In this document: positions 44,030 through 51,235 of the stretch, piece by piece | Position numbering within the stretch: position 1 is the stretch's first letter | How the letters are laid out: each line of letters opens with the position of its first letter | Assembly: GCA_033855775.1 (NCBI GenBank) | Contig: JAWVFT010000122.1 | Span: forward strand, 62,001 to 126,000 | Direction of reading: 5' to 3' | DNA from: DASVTR01 sp033855775 | GTDB taxonomy: Bacteria > Acidobacteriota > Blastocatellia > Pyrinomonadales > Pyrinomonadaceae | Length of the DNA: 64,000 nucleotides | Translations under genes and position numbers: made by a program | Notes under the pieces: model-generated | Databases searched by the model: none | Seen by the model: the letters and a program-made list of their open reading frames with translations, nothing else | What the model was told of the DNA's origin: nothing

Positions 44030-45745
44030 ATGATGGCGGCGACGGCGCAGTTTAAAGCACACAACGGCGCTCCCGATTTGAGCGACTTTCGCAAACGCTT
44101 TCCGCTGACGGTGGCGAGCTTCGGCGCGCTGGCCGAGCGCGAGGCGTGGCTGCGTCGCATCTGGGAACTCGACGCCCGTTGGGAGCGCGCGATGGAGCGG
44201 GCGGGCGACGAGGCGCGCGAAGAGATTGTCGTTCACGAAGCTCCGCCAAGGCATCTGACGGTCGAAGCCGAGTACGAGATAATTTACGCGGGCGGCGTGC
44301 TCGGACTGCTCCATGCGGCGGTGATGAACGGTCGTTACAACCGTCGCGTGATGGTCTTTGACGCGCACGCGGTCGGGCGCACGCACCGCGATTGGAATAT
44401 CTCCGACGAAGAGTTGAAAGAATTTGAGCGCGCCGGTCTGTTCACGAAAGAAGAGATTGAGGCGGCCATCGCCAATCGCTATCGCTCCGGCTTCGTCAAA
44501 TTTCACGACGCCGCGTCGCGCGTCAAAACGCCGCCGCTCTGGATTGACGGAGTGCTCGACGTGGCGGTCGAGGCGGACAAGTTGTTGCAGCTTGCGGCGG
44601 CCAAAATTGAACAGAGCCACAACGGTTCTGTGTTGATGGACGGGCTGCGTCTCGTTCGTTGTTACGCGCAACCAAGCCGTGTGACGGTCGAGGTGGAAGA
44701 AACGCGGACGGGGCGGCGCAGGCTCTTCGGGGCGCGGCTGCTGGTGGACGCGACCGGAACCAACTCGTCCATCTCACGCCAACTCAACGACGGGCGCGCG
44801 CTCACTCATGTCTGCCCGACCGTCGGCACGGTGGCGCGCGGCTTTGTGCGCGGCGAAGAGCCGAATCAAGTTGACTTCAGCGTCGGCGAGATTCTGGTCA
44901 GCAACCAGGACGCGCAGGATCACCGGCAGTTAATCTGGGAAGGCTTCGCGGGCAATCGCCTGCGCGACGAATACACCACCTATCTCTTCTTTTACGATGC
45001 GGTCAACTCGCCCGCAGACAAATCCCTGCTCGCTCTCTTCGAGCGTTACTTTGAAACCTTGCCGGGCTACAAACGCGCGGGCACACGCTGGCGCGTCTTG
45101 AAACCTGTCTTCGGCTACATCCCAAGCTTTCACCATCAGGGATGGGGAAATCGCAAACGAACGGCGGAGAATCGCTTGATGCTCATCGGCGATTCTGCCG
45201 GACTCTCCAGCCCGCTGACCTTCTGCGGCTTCGGCTCGCACGTCCGCAACCTGCGACGACTGACGCACCTGACCGAGCTTGCGCTCGCAGCCGACATGCT
45301 CGACCAGGCCGCGCTGTCGGAGGTCAACGCCTACGAGCCGCGCGTCGCGCAGATGGCGAGCTTCGCGGAATTTTTGCGCCCGACGGCGAAGAGCGAACCG
45401 GCTGCGGTCAACGAGACGCTCAACGCCGTGATGGCCGCGCTGCACGGTCTGGACGAGAGAGTCCGCCGCGAACTCTTTCAAGACCGCATGAGCTTCAGCG
45501 CGCTCAAGAATCTGTTGAGCCAGACGGCGCGGCTCTACCCGCGCATCTTCACGCGCGTCCGCGAGCATCTCGGAGCGCGCGGGACATTCTGGTGGCTGGC
45601 GAATATCGCCTCTGCCGCCTTCTCCGAAAGACGCGCCCTGCGCTCGATAGGCGACACAACAGAGCCGGAGGCAGACGCCGCGCAGGCATTCGCTCATCAC
45701 CTACGGCTTTACAAAAATCGTCAGGGCGCAGGCAGTCAACCCTGA
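44030..45745 (+). CDS. CruA/CruP-like FAD-dependent lycopene-cyclase family protein
   Basis: This 571-aa flavoprotein has a dinucleotide-binding start (YEIIYAGGVLGLLHAAVM), a mid motif LLVDATGTNSSISRQL and the late FAD motif RLMLIGDSAGLSSPLTFCGFGSHVRNL, typical of the CruA/CruP lycopene-cyclase branch. CruA cyclises the ends of lycopene; CruP has an unsettled role. No other carotenoid gene is in the window, so the substrate is open. The ATG at 44030 is chosen; ATG 44033 and TTG 44009 are in frame. The last residues (KNRQGAGSQP) are coded by the left arm of the terminator hairpin. Confidence 0.75.
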   Translation: MMAATAQFKAHNGAPDLSDFRKRFPLTVASFGALAEREAWLRRIWELDARWERAMERAGDEAREEIVVHEAPPRHLTVEAEYEIIYAGGVLGLLHAAVMNGRYNRRVMVFDAHAVGRTHRDWNISDEELKEFERAGLFTKEEIEAAIANRYRSGFVKFHDAASRVKTPPLWIDGVLDVAVEADKLLQLAAAKIEQSHNGSVLMDGLRLVRCYAQPSRVTVEVEETRTGRRRLFGARLLVDATGTNSSISRQLNDGRALTHVCPTVGTVARGFVRGEEPNQVDFSVGEILVSNQDAQDHRQLIWEGFAGNRLRDEYTTYLFFYDAVNSPADKSLLALFERYFETLPGYKRAGTRWRVLKPVFGYIPSFHHQGWGNRKRTAENRLMLIGDSAGLSSPLTFCGFGSHVRNLRRLTHLTELALAADMLDQAALSEVNAYEPRVAQMASFAEFLRPTAKSEPAAVNETLNAVMAALHGLDERVRRELFQDRMSFSALKNLLSQTARLYPRIFTRVREHLGARGTFWWLANIASAAFSERRALRSIGDTTEPEADAAQAFAHHLRLYKNRQGAGSQP

Positions 45746-45767
45746 CTGGCCTGCGCCCTGACGATTT
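45715..45767. terminator. 19-bp perfect hairpin overlapping the end of the CruA-like gene
   Basis: AAATCGTCAGGGCGCAGGC (45715-45733) pairs perfectly with 45749-45767 around a 15-base loop that contains the TGA stop (45743-45745). It separates two convergent genes. Confidence 0.8.
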
Positions 45768-45796
45768 ATCTCAGGCTCTTAATTCAAAAAAACTTT

Positions 45797-46015
45797 CTAG
45801 TGCGGCGGCGGGTCGCCATCAACCGGCGCGCTGGTAGGCCGTGAACCGTCCTCTTCAGAATCGGGCGGCGGTGGGTCGCCTTCGCTGGGCGTTTCCTCCT
45901 CCGTGCCGCCGTCACCCGCCGAAGGCGGCGGCGGGTCGCCTTCCGCTTGCGCGTACATCGCCGCGTTGTCCATCGGTGGGTCGCCTATCGTTCTATTTTC
46001 TTGATTCTCAGACAT
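45797..46015 (-). CDS. 72-aa acidic microprotein with four GDPP(PP) repeats
   Basis: The peptide carries IGDPP, EGDPPPP, EGDPPPP and DGDPPPH at residues 10, 25, 45 and 66, separated by Glu/Asp/Ser/Gly linkers. It is strongly acidic, with two arginines and no lysine or cysteine, and should be disordered. The ATG at 46015 has AAAAGGAG nine bases upstream, so translation is likely. It lies 31 bp after the stop of a Ser/Thr kinase gene on the same strand. I know no family. A secreted or modified peptide, a kinase substrate or a polyproline ligand are all possible. Confidence 0.65.
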   Translation of the reverse strand: MSENQENRTIGDPPMDNAAMYAQAEGDPPPPSAGDGGTEEETPSEGDPPPPDSEEDGSRPTSAPVDGDPPPH

Positions 46016-46046
46016 GGTAACAAGCTCCTTTTGTGGTTGAGGTTAA

Positions 46047-49000
46047 TTACGTCCCGGCGGATATTGCAGGGCTGCCGCCGAGTTGTTTGTGGGCAAGTTG
46101 AATATCCGGCCTCGTGAGGTAGCTCGTAAAAGCTTCCGCTCCCCACTGCTGCTGGAGTTGAGAGAGAACGTCGCCCGCGCGCGACAGAGCATCCTTTGCC
46201 GCCATCTCATCTCCCTGACGGCGATAGGCGCGGGCCGCCAACAGCCACGCGCGCCACTCCGACTCATGTTGGGCCGCGGCGGCAAATCTATCCTTCGCCG
46301 CGAGCGCAGTGGAGAGAGCATTGCGCGCGTCGCCCGCTTCGAGTTGGACTTCGGCCAGAGCGAGCAGAGCCTTCGAGAGCAAGGCCGAATCGTCGCCGCG
46401 CTTGGCCATCTCGACCGCTTCCTCGCAGTCCAGCTTTCCGTCGCGCGCCGCGCCGGAGAGAGCCTTGGCCAGCCCGAGCGTGAACTTCGCCTGCACGAAG
46501 ACTTCTTCATACTGCTTGTCGGCCAGCTTCATCGCCTCTTCGCTTTCAGCTTTGGCCTTCGGCGAATCTAGCTCGCTGAGCGCAATCTGCGCCCATCGCA
46601 GGTGAATCTCCGCAGTCACTGACTGGTAAATAGCGCCGGGCTGATTGGAGCGCTCGTAAGCCTGTTGAAGAGAGGCGCGCGCGTCCGCGTACTGGCCCAA
46701 ACGCCATTGCAGGTTGCCGCGATTCAGTTCGTTATACATGAGGCCGAGCCGGTCGTTCAAAGACTTGTTGATGTTGTAGCTCAAATCGTAACGATTGAGG
46801 GCTTCGGTGTAAAGCTCCTGCTCTGTGAAGACCATGCCGAACTCGCCGTGGGCGAAGGCAATCTGCGGTTGATAGCCGCTTTGCGTGGCCATGTCAAGAT
46901 TCTGCTGAAAGGTCTTGAAGGCCGTGTCGTAGTCGCCTTTGCGACGATTGGCGCGACCGATGAGAATCAGGCACACGCCGACGTTGGTGCGATAGCCGCC
47001 CTGCTGAAAAAAGTTGAGAGCCTCGCGCGCGTAAGCCAGGCCCTCATCGGTGCGTAGTTGCTGGATATAGAGGACGGCCAGGTTTTGCAGGACTTCCGCC
47101 TCGCGCAACTGCGACTTGGTGAGGCGGGCAAACTCGCGCGCCTGATTGTAATTCTTCTCGGCTTCGGCGTACTTGCCGCTGACAAAGAGAGCGTAGCCGA
47201 GGCCGTTCAAGCCGCGCGCCAGCAAGTCGTCCTGATTGTGTTGCTGCGCGAACTCAATCGCATCGGTGGCATACTGCTGCGCCTTTTCCGGCGCGCCCTG
47301 AATGTAGGAGAGACGGCTCATTTGCAGCAGGACGTTGATTTTCTGCGACTCGTTGCCGCTGGCGCTCGATAGCTCGTAGGCGCGTTGCAACTGCGCCGCC
47401 GCGTCGGCCAGCTTGCCCGTGCTGATGAAGAGTTGGCCGCGCTCGTAAAAGACATTGGCCTGCCCTTCGACGAGTCCCTGCGTGTCATAGAGAGCTTGCG
47501 CCTTGTCGAACGAAGCAAGCGCGCCGGGAGTGTTCAGGTTCCTGCCGTTGAGCGCGCCCGTGCGCAGGATAGCCAGCGCATACTGCGCATCGAGCCGCGT
47601 CGCTTCACGATAATTCTCCAAAGCTTTTTCCCGCTCCTCGTTTCTTTCGTAGGCGCGGCCCAGGTCGAAGTAAGCCTGCGGTTGGTCGGGCGCGATGCGC
47701 GCGATGGCGGTGTAGGCCGTGATGGCTCGCGGCAGGTCGTTGGAGACGATGCCGCTGATGGCGTTGAAATAGAGCGCGTCCAGTTGCGGAAGCTCGGATT
47801 GGTCCGGGACGAGCGACGAGACGTGCAGCAAATCATCTTTGGCGCGGTCGGCATAGCCCAACTCCATCTCAGTTTCGGCCAGCCGCGCGTGGGCCATAAT
47901 GTACTTGTCGTCTTCCTTGGTGGCGCGCGTGAAGTTCAGAAAAGCCTTATGATACGCGCCGTCGTGCAAATCGCTCAGGCCCTTTTGATAGGCGGCCACC
48001 GCACCCGGCGGCGGCTCATGCGGCCCCGGCTGTAGCAATTTGGCGACGGCCCAGATTAACAACACCCCGACGACCAGCGCGATGACGACAGTGAAGATGG
48101 AGAGGCGCGGGCGGCGCAAGGTTTCGGCGATGCTGAGCAGCGCGCTCGATGGGGCGGCTTGATGCGCGGAGGCGAGACGCCTGGTGCGATGCGAATCGTC
48201 GCGCAGGGAAGGACGCAGGGCGCGCAGGTCGCCCAACATCTCCTGCGCCGTTTGATAACGCTCGGCAGGCTTTTTCGCCAGAGCCTTCATCGTGATGCGG
48301 TCAAGCTCTTTCGGCACGCGCGAGTTGAAGACGGAAGGCGGCGGCGGGTCAACGTGAATCACCTGCGCCCCGATTTCGATGACGCTCGAACCAGAGAAGG
48401 CGGGCTTTCCGGCGACGCACTCGTAGAGCATCGCGCCGAGGGCGAAGAGGTCGCTGCGCCCGTCAACTTCCGCGCCCGTCGCCTGCTCAGGCGAAAGATA
48501 GAGCGGCGTGCCGACGACGACATCGCTGCGCGTGCGCGTCGCAAGCAAGGTGCGCGCGTTCGGGTCGGCGGCGAGTTGCGATTGGTCTTCGTGCAACTGC
48601 TTGGCAAGGCCGAAGTCTAAGACCTTGACCTGCCCGCGCTCGTTGATGACGACGTTCGAGGGCTTGATGTCGCGGTGGACGATGCCGTGCGTGTGCGCTT
48701 CGGAGAGCGCGTCGGCCACGTCCGCGATAATCTCGCTGGCCCGCGCAATCGTCAACTGGCTGCTTTGCAGCAGGTCGCTGAGCAACTGTCCGTCCACCTT
48801 CTCCATCACGATGAAGGGCTGGCCCTCGGCGGTTTCGCCGTAATCGTAGACGGCTGCGATGTGCGCGTGCGACAGGGCGGAGACGGCCCGCGCCTCGCGC
48901 AGGAAGCGGGCGCGAAAGTGATGGCCTTCAGCCGCTTCTCCGAGAAACTTGATGGCGACGTGGCGACCCAGGTGCGTGTCTTCGGCTTCGTAGACGACGC

Positions 49001-49061
49001 CCATCCCGCCCTCGCCGAGCTTTTCTAAGATGCGATAATGAGAGACCGTCTCGCCGATCAT
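46047..49061 (-). CDS. transmembrane Ser/Thr protein kinase with TPR sensor domain
   Basis: This 1004-aa protein has a full kinase domain (about 9-275): LGEGGMGVVYEAED, VAIKFL, HRDIKPSNVV, DFGLAK, and the APE-like LYLSPEQATG. One hydrophobic segment (about 317-341, FTVVIALVVGVLLIWAVA) follows. The rest is TPR repeats (KALENYREATRLDAQYALAI, ADAAAQLQRAYELSSASGNE), probably outside the membrane. It resembles acidobacterial kinases that sense partners by TPRs. The ATG at 49061 has no clear ribosome binding site. A GDPPPP microprotein gene follows after 31 bp. Confidence 0.92.
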   Translation of the reverse strand: MIGETVSHYRILEKLGEGGMGVVYEAEDTHLGRHVAIKFLGEAAEGHHFRARFLREARAVSALSHAHIAAVYDYGETAEGQPFIVMEKVDGQLLSDLLQSSQLTIARASEIIADVADALSEAHTHGIVHRDIKPSNVVINERGQVKVLDFGLAKQLHEDQSQLAADPNARTLLATRTRSDVVVGTPLYLSPEQATGAEVDGRSDLFALGAMLYECVAGKPAFSGSSVIEIGAQVIHVDPPPPSVFNSRVPKELDRITMKALAKKPAERYQTAQEMLGDLRALRPSLRDDSHRTRRLASAHQAAPSSALLSIAETLRRPRLSIFTVVIALVVGVLLIWAVAKLLQPGPHEPPPGAVAAYQKGLSDLHDGAYHKAFLNFTRATKEDDKYIMAHARLAETEMELGYADRAKDDLLHVSSLVPDQSELPQLDALYFNAISGIVSNDLPRAITAYTAIARIAPDQPQAYFDLGRAYERNEEREKALENYREATRLDAQYALAILRTGALNGRNLNTPGALASFDKAQALYDTQGLVEGQANVFYERGQLFISTGKLADAAAQLQRAYELSSASGNESQKINVLLQMSRLSYIQGAPEKAQQYATDAIEFAQQHNQDDLLARGLNGLGYALFVSGKYAEAEKNYNQAREFARLTKSQLREAEVLQNLAVLYIQQLRTDEGLAYAREALNFFQQGGYRTNVGVCLILIGRANRRKGDYDTAFKTFQQNLDMATQSGYQPQIAFAHGEFGMVFTEQELYTEALNRYDLSYNINKSLNDRLGLMYNELNRGNLQWRLGQYADARASLQQAYERSNQPGAIYQSVTAEIHLRWAQIALSELDSPKAKAESEEAMKLADKQYEEVFVQAKFTLGLAKALSGAARDGKLDCEEAVEMAKRGDDSALLSKALLALAEVQLEAGDARNALSTALAAKDRFAAAAQHESEWRAWLLAARAYRRQGDEMAAKDALSRAGDVLSQLQQQWGAEAFTSYLTRPDIQLAHKQLGGSPAISAGT

Positions 49062-49419
49062 GGGTCTGGGGCTTTCTCGATCCGGGACACGGAGGGAAAG
49101 ATGATAATGAGCAAACCTTGCCGGCCAGTGAAAGGTGTCGGGCAGGTTTTATGGAACGAGCGCTACATGCGGATACATTCTGCGCCAAATCGAAGAGTTT
49201 TCCAAGCAAAAATTTACTGCCACTCATCGTTGGACTTTGAGCGCGATAACTGCGGACGCTTAAGCCCCGCGACAAACGTTGACGAAGCGACGATGAAGGA
49301 CAAACCATCGCGAGCCGGACTGTCATCCGTCATCAAGCCGGACTGTCATCCGTCGCTTCATAGCGCGAGGTTTGAGAGCTTTGCTATTGACGCTTTGAAG
49401 AGGCGCGCGAGTTCAAGTC
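49062..49419. other. 358-bp gap between kinase and purK
   Basis: It should hold the kinase promoter (minus strand) and the 3' end of the purK transcript. I see no defensible promoter or small gene. A pair of 19-bp direct repeats lies at 49313-49354. Confidence 0.4.
49313..49354. repeat. pair of 19-bp direct repeats
   Basis: AGCCGGACTGTCATCCGTC occurs at 49313-49331 and 49336-49354, 23 bp apart. Two copies about two helical turns apart could be an operator, or a remnant of repeat expansion. Confidence 0.5.
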
Positions 49420-50562
49420 TTAACGACGCGGGGCGAGGGCTTGGCGCGCGGCGAGGGCGAGGGCGCGTGCTTCGCCGGGTGAAGAGGCGCAGGCTGTCAG
49501 GTGTCCCATCTTGCGCCCGGCGCGCGGCTCGTGCTTGCCGTAGAGATGCAGCTTGACGTTTGGGAAAGCGCAGGCGGCCAGCCAGTCAGGCTCGCCCTGT
49601 TGCCAGAGGTCGCCGAGCAGGTTGACCATCGCCGCGGGGCAGCGCAGAGCCGTCTCGCCGAGCGGCAGGCCCGCGACCGCGCGCAGTTGTTGCTCAAACT
49701 GGCTGGTCACGCAGGCGTCAATCGTCAGGTGTCCCGAGTTGTGCGGGCGCGGCGCGAGTTCGTTGATGAGCAACTCGCCCTCAGTGGTCAGAAAAAATTC
49801 GACGCACAGCACGCCGACCACATCAAGCTTGACGAGCAGGCTCTCCGCTATCTCGACGGCGCGGCTGGCGACGGCGGGCGCGACGGCGGCGGGCGCGATT
49901 GAGCAATCCAGAATGTGCCGCTCGTGAGAATTTTCGATGACGCCGTAGTGCGCCGTCTCGCCGCCGACGCCGCGAGCAGCGACGACCGAGACTTCGCGCT
50001 CGAAGTCTATAAACTTTTCCAGAATCATCTCCTGCCCGTCGTGCAAGAGGAAAGCGGCTGCGGCCTCGGCCCCGGTCGCGACGCGCCGCTGCCCTTTGCC
50101 GTCGTAGCCGAACCCGGCTGTCTTCATCACCGCTGGAAGTCCCAGACGAGCGATGCCCTCGTTCACATCTTCGAGCGAGGCGACGGCGTGAAAGGGCGTG
50201 ACGGGAAAGCCTGCTTGCGCTAGATAAGTTTTTTCACGGACGCGATTCTGCGTCGTCTGTAGCAACGCGCCGCTCGGACGCACGGGAACGAGTTCCGCAA
50301 CCGCCGCCGCGGTCGCAGCAGGAATATTTTCAAACTCGAAAGTCACGACTTCGACGCCGCGCGCGAACTCACGAACGGCGTCGAGGTCTTCGTAAGAAGC
50401 AGTGATTTCGATGTCGGCGACTTGTCCGGTCGGGGTGTCTGTTTCGGGCGAGAAGGTGTGGACGAGATAGCCCATGCGGCGGGCGGCCATCGCAAACATG
50501 CGACCGAGTTGGCCGCTGCCGAGCACGCCGATGGTCGAGCCGGGGAGAAAGGAGAGCTTCAC
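49420..50562 (-). CDS. purK: 5-(carboxyamino)imidazole ribonucleotide synthase
   Basis: This 380-aa ATP-grasp enzyme converts AIR and bicarbonate to N5-CAIR in purine synthesis. Signatures include IGVLGSGQLGRMFAMAARRMGY, VVTFEFENIP, KTAGFGYDGKGQ and LINELAPRPHNSGHLTIDAC. The start is a GTG at 50562 that overlaps the purE stop (GTGA), with GAGG upstream; a much longer frame upstream of it is only a shadow of purE. Together with PurE it forms the two-step bacterial carboxylation route. Confidence 0.94.
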   Translation of the reverse strand: MKLSFLPGSTIGVLGSGQLGRMFAMAARRMGYLVHTFSPETDTPTGQVADIEITASYEDLDAVREFARGVEVVTFEFENIPAATAAAVAELVPVRPSGALLQTTQNRVREKTYLAQAGFPVTPFHAVASLEDVNEGIARLGLPAVMKTAGFGYDGKGQRRVATGAEAAAAFLLHDGQEMILEKFIDFEREVSVVAARGVGGETAHYGVIENSHERHILDCSIAPAAVAPAVASRAVEIAESLLVKLDVVGVLCVEFFLTTEGELLINELAPRPHNSGHLTIDACVTSQFEQQLRAVAGLPLGETALRCPAAMVNLLGDLWQQGEPDWLAACAFPNVKLHLYGKHEPRAGRKMGHLTACASSPGEARALALAARQALAPRR

Positions 50563-51230
50563 ACCAGTTGTGCCTCGCGGACTTGCTGCTCTTGTTGACG
50601 ACGAAAGCGATGCAGCTTTCGTCTCAAGTTGGGCCGCGTCGTTGCCAGAATTGCGACGGCCAACAGCGCGGCGTTCTTCGCTCCCGCCTGCCCGATAGCC
50701 AGCGTGCCGACGGGAACGCCCGCGGGCATCTGCGCAATCGAGAGCAGAGAGTCCAAACCCTTTAAAGCGCGGCTCTCGATTGGCACGCCGAGCACCGGCA
50801 CAATCGTCTGCGCCGCGACCATGCCCGGCAGATGCGCCGCCCCGCCCGCGCCCGCGATGATGACTTCGAGGCCGCGCGCTTCGGCTGTCGCCGCAAACTC
50901 CGCCATCCACAAAGGCGTCCTGTGCGCCGAGACGACGCGACACTCGTGCGCCACTTCAAACTCCGTCAACATCTCCGAAGCCTGCCGCATCGTCTCCCAA
51001 TCCGACTTGCTCCCCATGATGACGGCGACCAAAGGCGACGCAGAGACGCGGGGACGCGGAGACGCGGCGAGCGACTCGGAGGCGGACGCGCCGAGATGCG
51101 AAGCGGACGCGCGGAGACGCGAAGCTGCGTCAACATCTTGCAGACGCGGCGCAGCTGTGACAGCTTTTTTCTTCGCCGCGTCGCCGCGTCGCCGCGTCGC
51201 CGCGTCCGTCTTCTTCTTTCGCGTCGCCAT
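50559..51230 (-). CDS. purE: N5-CAIR mutase with a 65-residue repeat-coded N-terminal extension
   Basis: The class I PurE core (about residues 67-223) is intact: VAVIMGSKSDWETM, VVSAHRTP, AGAGGAAHLPGMVAA, PVLGVPI, VGTLAIGQAGAKNAALLA. It moves the carboxyl group of N5-CAIR to give CAIR. The usual length is about 160; the first 65 residues (TRKKKTDAATRRRGDAAKK and Ser/Ala/Arg-rich sequence) come from 8-bp GACGCGGA-type repeats. The ATG at 51230 lies 5 bp after the isocitrate dehydrogenase stop. A TTG just before VAVIMGSK could be the true start. Confidence 0.9.
   Translation of the reverse strand: MATRKKKTDAATRRRGDAAKKKAVTAAPRLQDVDAASRLRASASHLGASASESLAASPRPRVSASPLVAVIMGSKSDWETMRQASEMLTEFEVAHECRVVSAHRTPLWMAEFAATAEARGLEVIIAGAGGAAHLPGMVAAQTIVPVLGVPIESRALKGLDSLLSIAQMPAGVPVGTLAIGQAGAKNAALLAVAILATTRPNLRRKLHRFRRQQEQQVREAQLV
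51037..51206 (-). repeat. 8-bp repeats within the purE coding sequence
   Basis: GACGCAGA-GACGCGGG-GACGCGGA-GACGCGGC units (from 51037) and CGCCGCGT units (about 51175-51206) bracket the region. They match the 8-bp units in the 18203-18327 spacer. The two blocks are partly complementary and could fold into a hairpin in the mRNA 5' part of purE. Confidence 0.75.
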
Positions 51231-51235
51231 CTGCG

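Noticed and set aside
49038..49556. 172-codon plus-strand frame in the kinase-purK gap
   Set aside because: It begins inside the kinase gene and ends inside purK on the other strand; sequence is Arg/Ser-rich without motifs.
50563..50943. Upstream extension of purK
   Set aside because: It runs antisense-free but out of frame through purE; PurK homology begins at the GTG at 50562, which overlaps the purE stop.
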